Origin: Arthrobacter ruber
GTDB lineage: Bacteria; Actinomycetota; Actinomycetes; Actinomycetales; Micrococcaceae
Direction of reading: 5' to 3'
NCBI RefSeq assembly: GCF_002954225.1
Contig: NZ_PPTH01000016.1
Coordinates: 377,114 to 441,113, forward strand
DNA: 64,000 nt
The notes beneath the pieces are model-generated. The model saw only the letters and a program-made list of their open reading frames with translations. It did no database searches and was not told the DNA's origin. The position numbers and the translations under genes are program-made. Shown here in pieces: positions 60,609 through 64,000 of this stretch (within the stretch, counting starts at the first letter, position 1; every line of letters starts with the position of its first letter).

Positions 60609-61349
60609 ATGACGTTAGGGAGTGTTGACCACGGCACGAGTGAGCCGGCACAGCTTCAGGATCTCGTCCTGGACAGCGCGGACCTCGAACAATTCTTGAA
60701 CAGGCTCGCCGTGTTCGCGGCAGGTTCGTTTTCTTCCACTATCCGCGATGTGTTCTGCAGCGTGACGTTGCTGCGGCCCAAGAGCAGAAGTGTCATCGCC
60801 AGCAGCAGTGAGGAAGCGAAGAAGCTCGATGAGGTGCAGCTCGCATTCGATGATGGTCCTTGCCTGCGTGCTGCTCGTGAAGGACAGATCTACGTGGTCC
60901 GGGACTTCACGGCTGAGGATCGCTTTGGTGAGTACGCGGCGGCTATTTCCAGTCACGGAATCCGGTCGGCCTTGGGCGTGCCGATCGCCCTGGAAGGCTA
61001 TGCCGCTGCAGGCCTGAACCTGTACGCGACGGCCCCGGATGTGTTTGATCCGGACATCATCGGCGTGGCTCAGAGCCTCGGGAAGGAAGCGTCGAAGCTG
61101 CTGCGTGTAGCCGTCCACATCGCGCACCTGACCGCCACGAACTATCACCTGACGGAGGCCCTGGACTCCCGGACCACGATCGATGTTGCCGCGGGCATCA
61201 TCATGGCCCAGAATCGGTGTAGCCACGACGACGCGATGACGGTCCTGAAAGCGGCATCCAATGGGCGCAACATGAAACTGCGTGAGGTCGCGGCCACGGT
61301 CGTCGAGTCCATCGGGCAGCAGATCCCGGAAACACACTTTCAACCCTGA
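60609..61349 (+). CDS. GAF and ANTAR domain protein
   Basis: A 246-residue cytosolic signalling protein. The GAF sensor (about 20-165) has the family's typical LAFDDGPCLRAAREGQIYVVRD and HGIRSALGVPIAL; the ANTAR domain (about 180-240) contains DVAAGIIMAQNRCSHDDAMTVLKAAS. It binds an RNA hairpin pair to prevent termination when its GAF ligand or redox state allows. ATG 60609 has GAGAGGA eight bases upstream. It resembles the gene starting at 63831. Confidence 0.93.
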   Translation: MTLGSVDHGTSEPAQLQDLVLDSADLEQFLNRLAVFAAGSFSSTIRDVFCSVTLLRPKSRSVIASSSEEAKKLDEVQLAFDDGPCLRAAREGQIYVVRDFTAEDRFGEYAAAISSHGIRSALGVPIALEGYAAAGLNLYATAPDVFDPDIIGVAQSLGKEASKLLRVAVHIAHLTATNYHLTEALDSRTTIDVAAGIIMAQNRCSHDDAMTVLKAASNGRNMKLREVAATVVESIGQQIPETHFQP

Positions 61350-61550
61350 TCCGGCCACCAGGATGAGTGCCCCTTCGTGCGCCGGCGTCTCGAGGCCCGG
61401 AGGGACTCCCCACGTCGCTCCGATGGTTTTGCCCCGGACGCGCATCGGGAGAGCGTGCACCGACCGATAACCCTGGGCTGCGGCCGCGTCCTCGACCTCC
61501 GGCCACCGATTTCCGGTTCCTGCGATGTCGTGGATGGTGACCGGAACACT
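61350..61550 (-). pseudogene. Antisense GAF-ANTAR remnant
   Basis: On the minus strand, abutting the end of the 60609 gene, the frame reads VPVTIHDIAGTGNRWPEVE, then AAAAQGYRSVHALPMRVRGKTIG: the second half of an actinobacterial GAF domain of a GAF-ANTAR protein. Both ends are lost, with no start codon and no ANTAR after it. It is transcribed opposite to the intact gene, so it is a relict of an independent copy. Confidence 0.6.
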
Positions 61551-61831
61551 CCATGATGCCCCAGCCCCGACTCTTCACTTCCAGAAGTGTCGGCTCCAGT
61601 CCTGTCGGGCCTGCTTGACTCCGGCTCGTTGAACCCGGATGGTTGGGGATGCTGCCCCAGACCCTGGCACCGAGCCGTTACCGCCGTGCCTACCAGGGGC
61701 CCTCATGTCATACGCATCCAATCACTCCACCGCTTGTCCGCCGCGCCGCGCCGCTGGTGACTTGTCGGAGTTGTCCCGCCCCGCATCAGTCGAACACCTC
61801 AGTGACCGTCAGGCGGTGATCGCCGTGATGG

Positions 61832-62323
61832 TTGCCAGCAGCAGCGCACTCGAGTACCCATCCAGCACCCGTTCAGCGTCGCAGTAGAGCGGTGGTAGTG
61901 GGCGGGCATCACGTACCTGAGCCGGGTGCAGCTGAAGATACCCTCGGATCACCCGAACCTGCAACAGGGCTGCCGCTCACCTCACACCCCGGTCCCGAAC
62001 GAAGTCGGCTAGCAACCCTTCACACCAGCAAAGCCGCAGACGCGATTGGGCAGGAACCGGACGAGAATGCCGACTTGCGGCGGAAGCTGGACGCCACGCA
62101 GGCCCTCCTGCAACGACAGATCGACAAGACGCAGCAGCTCCATCAAGCCGTCAACAGTCGGGACATGATCGGGCAGGCCAAGGGCATCCTGATGGAGCGG
62201 CACAAGATCAGTGCCGAGCGCGCCTTCGCGATCCTGCAGGACGAGAGTTCCCGCACCAACCGCAAACTGGCGCAGGTCGCCGAACAGTTCATCTACTCGG
62301 GAGCGGAGGCAGACCGGACCTGA
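61832..62323 (+). CDS. ANTAR domain protein with coiled-coil lead
   Basis: A protein of up to 163 residues; the start is uncertain (TTG 61832 or a GTG further on), since the first ~75 residues are low complexity and may be non-coding. A coiled coil (DENADLRRKLDATQALLQRQ) leads into an ANTAR domain (NSRDMIGQAKGILMERHKISAERAFAIL). No sensory domain is present, so it may be constitutive or need a partner. It is either a small ANTAR protein or a 5'-damaged one. Confidence 0.75.
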   Translation: MPAAAHSSTHPAPVQRRSRAVVVGGHHVPEPGAAEDTLGSPEPATGLPLTSHPGPERSRLATLHTSKAADAIGQEPDENADLRRKLDATQALLQRQIDKTQQLHQAVNSRDMIGQAKGILMERHKISAERAFAILQDESSRTNRKLAQVAEQFIYSGAEADRT

Positions 62324-62480
62324 CCCCACCTTCAGCCCAGCATCACGGGTGAGACCACGGTCAGCATCACGGTGCCTGTTCCCGGAGTGCAGCCGCAGCC
62401 AATGATGCTCTGCTGACGGACGCCAGGAAGTCCCTGCCTGCGCGCCGACCACCGGTTGATAACGGCCGGGAGGGGCCGGT

Positions 62481-62801
62481 CTATGGGCCAGTTTCCGTGC
62501 CGTCAGCGGTCGTCCCGCCGGCCTCCTGCAACCCATCCGATGGAACCAGGTCGGTGCTGAAGGGGGCACGGGGCAAAGGGGGTATCTCGTCGATGAGTTC
62601 GTTGACGGCCTGCGAGAGGATGTCGGCCTCTTCATCGGAGAGGATGAACGCACCATAGAGATGAGCTTCGATCTCGGTGACGTCAGCATTGCCCGTGATC
62701 CCGAAGTACCGCTCCCATACACTCTGCAGGGAAAGCCTGGCAGTGCGGATGGCGTGTGCGGTGAGGCGGCGTTGTGTGTCTGCTGGAATGTCCCTGGTCA
62801 T
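62481..62801 (-). CDS. 106-aa hypothetical protein
   Basis: A 106-residue acidic helical protein (LTAHAIRTARLSLQSVWERYFGI, then ILSDEEADILSQAVNELIDEI). No family recognised. The ATG at 62801 has a weak upstream site. Codon use is coding-like over its length. It is convergent with the ANTAR gene. Confidence 0.65.
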   Translation of the reverse strand: MTRDIPADTQRRLTAHAIRTARLSLQSVWERYFGITGNADVTEIEAHLYGAFILSDEEADILSQAVNELIDEIPPLPRAPFSTDLVPSDGLQEAGGTTADGTETGP

Positions 62802-63502
62802 CGTTTGCTCGGACCATCAGCCCGGTCGTCAACCGACTGCTGAGTAGATGAGTTCCCGGAGGGACGCTCGATTCCGGTGAGGGATGGGGTGCGCACGTGG
62901 CGGCCTTAGTCATCCCATAGGAATCACTTCCATTGAAGTCACGATCAGTGGTCGACCGCGGTAGGCACCGAGGGAGGTAGTGGCGCCTACCCTCACGGTA
63001 CGCCACCCATGCTGTCAACGGGGGCTGGAGTTGGTACGGATAGTCGGCGACCCTTGCCACATAGATCGATGATCAGCGCTACCCAAAGCCGACAGCGCGA
63101 CGATTGCGCAGTCTTAAGCGCAGAGGAAGCAAGTACATGGGCGTCATCACCAGGTCCCTGCACATGCCCGGCCCGCTGCCAGCCCTGTAAGGCGTACGTT
63201 CCAGGAGGACAGAGACCATCGGGAGAAGTGAAGCTGTGGACCTTCAGATTTCGGGATAGTCGACCTTGGCATGGTCGCTGGTGACTGTCGGCCAGCCGGC
63301 CGGCACGCTTCTACCCATCGCCCGCCGCGGCCCTGCTGGTGCCCTGCCCATCTCCCTTCCGCTATGTCTCAGCGCCGGTGGTCGGGCGACGCGATCAATC
63401 ACCGGGCCTCGTGCTGGGTAGGATGAATTGTCCAGCATTGCGAGCGCCGGCCGTTGATCTGCGGGACGGCCTTCCTCCTTCGGCATCTGAATCGAGCATC
63501 TG
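62802..63502. other. 700-bp gap, no gene recognised
   Basis: No reading frame has convincing codon bias or a known motif. The stretch is somewhat less GC-rich than the first 50 kb. It may hold the promoter and 5' region of the downstream genes or further decayed sequence. Confidence 0.4.
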
Positions 63503-63841
63503 ATGATCAGCAGAATCACCCTGTCAGAGCTCTTTCATGAAGACCTGGGCGTGTTCGCAGATTCGGGGGTCGAGGGGCTCAACAGTAAGCTCCACCGGGA
63601 ACGTGACTACGAGTACGTGCACGGCGACGGGCCTTCCCCGGGAACCGACAGCCGAGTCGGCGAGGTCACCGAGAAGCGTTATTTCCGTGACCTCGTTTCC
63701 GAGGGCACAAAGAATCCGGTGGCAGACCGGGCGTGGGCTGACCTGAGGGACGCGGAAGCCTCCACTTGTGGAATGCGAACGACAACCAGTATGCGAGGAC
63801 CGGATTTCAGCGAACCCGGGAAGGAGCATCATGCCCGATGA
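63503..63841 (+). CDS. 112-aa hypothetical protein (weak)
   Basis: A 112-codon frame with moderately coding-like codon use in its first 90 codons (LSELFHEDLGVFADSGVEGL). No ribosome site precedes the ATG, no family is recognised, and its end overlaps the start of the next gene by 11 bases. It may be a small regulator upstream of the GAF-ANTAR gene or a chance frame. Confidence 0.35.
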   Translation: MISRITLSELFHEDLGVFADSGVEGLNSKLHRERDYEYVHGDGPSPGTDSRVGEVTEKRYFRDLVSEGTKNPVADRAWADLRDAEASTCGMRTTTSMRGPDFSEPGKEHHAR

Positions 63842-64000
63842 GCAGGAGCTGAGCCGCGAGGTCGAGCAGGACGCCGTGACGGCATTGCTGCAGGACATGG
63901 TGCTGGAAAGTGCGGACGTTCAGGAGTTCCTTGACGGGCTCGTGAAAGTAGCGTCGCAGGCCTTCACTGGAGCCTACGGCGAGGTGTTCTGCGGCGTGAC
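63831..64000 (+). CDS. GAF-ANTAR protein, N-terminal part (continues beyond window)
   Basis: The first 56 codons of a gene running off the end. It reads MPDEQELSREVEQDAV, then LLQDMVLESADVQEFLDGLV and YGEVFCGV, which aligns with the N-terminus of the GAF-ANTAR protein at 60609 (LQDLVLDSADLEQFLNRL and RDVFCSVT). AAGGAG lies just before ATG 63831. It is thus a paralogue, and its ANTAR domain is expected beyond the window. Confidence 0.8.
   Translation, partial: MPDEQELSREVEQDAVTALLQDMVLESADVQEFLDGLVKVASQAFTGAYGEVFCGV

Noticed and set aside
63009-63284. 91-codon plus frame with several Cys
   Set aside because: No start signal, no conserved CxxC spacing and no coding bias.
1-64000. tRNA, rRNA, CRISPR, insertion sequence or prophage
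   Set aside because: No tRNA-like cloverleaf, repeat-spacer array, transposase, integrase or phage gene was recognised on either strand; short tRNAs could be missed by eye.

Overview
The window is high-GC, gene-dense DNA from an actinobacterium. Gene content and style point to Micrococcaceae, probably an Arthrobacter relative: many GTG starts, 4-base ATGA/GTGA stop-start overlaps, several leaderless promoters (TANNNT, six bases, start codon), DUF1206/DUF2256, a PucR regulator beside alanine dehydrogenase, and several ANTAR proteins. This assignment is inference from gene content; there is no rRNA or tRNA here to test it.

Layout. 0-9.7 kb: DUF2256/DUF1206 membrane pair, a GGDEF diguanylate cyclase, a MerR/TipAS regulator with its own promoter-operator, a zinc-ribbon protein, an excisionase-like protein, PucR regulator with divergent ald, a Gfo/Idh oxidoreductase with TetR partner, and an FMN reductase sharing the TetR operator. 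9.7-12.6 kb: the most unusual locus, a minus-strand operon encoding a 46-aa Sec-signal peptide ending in two SWDWPK repeats, a stand-alone LanB C-terminal/thiopeptide-type enzyme and a coupled 63-aa protein, next to a divergent TrmB/LuxR-like regulator. 12.6-24 kb: central metabolism (aminotransferase, 2-oxoacid dehydrogenase E1 alpha/E1 beta/E2 operon, hisC, purB), a helical-protein plus lipase pair and a lipase maturation factor-like membrane protein.

24-37.5 kb: 2H phosphoesterase, FHA protein, aldo/keto reductase, a photolyase-related protein that has lost all its Fe-S cysteines, a Rieske-FAD oxidoreductase, an M15-type peptidase, MscL, a TetR/MFS efflux pair, a GNAT enzyme and a TetR/hydrolase operon. 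37.6-46.2 kb: prfC, a TPM-domain lipoprotein, a DSD1-type PLP enzyme, and a copper locus (DUF3105 and DUF305 on one strand, csoR-copZ-copA on the other, around a CsoR-like palindrome). 46.2-52.3 kb: RibD-like reductase, a truncated VOC pseudogene, EamA transporter, a CGNR zinc-finger regulator, an AAA+ ATPase and small membrane proteins.

52.6-64 kb: a stress and signalling stretch with manganese catalase, PRC-barrel/DUF2382 protein, DUF3040-MarR pair, DUF3060 lipoprotein, and at least four ANTAR-family genes (PAS-ANTAR, GAF-ANTAR, coiled-coil ANTAR and the start of another GAF-ANTAR) interspersed with decayed GAF remnants. Coding density falls here and longer gaps appear. No insertion sequence, prophage, CRISPR array or RNA gene was recognised.
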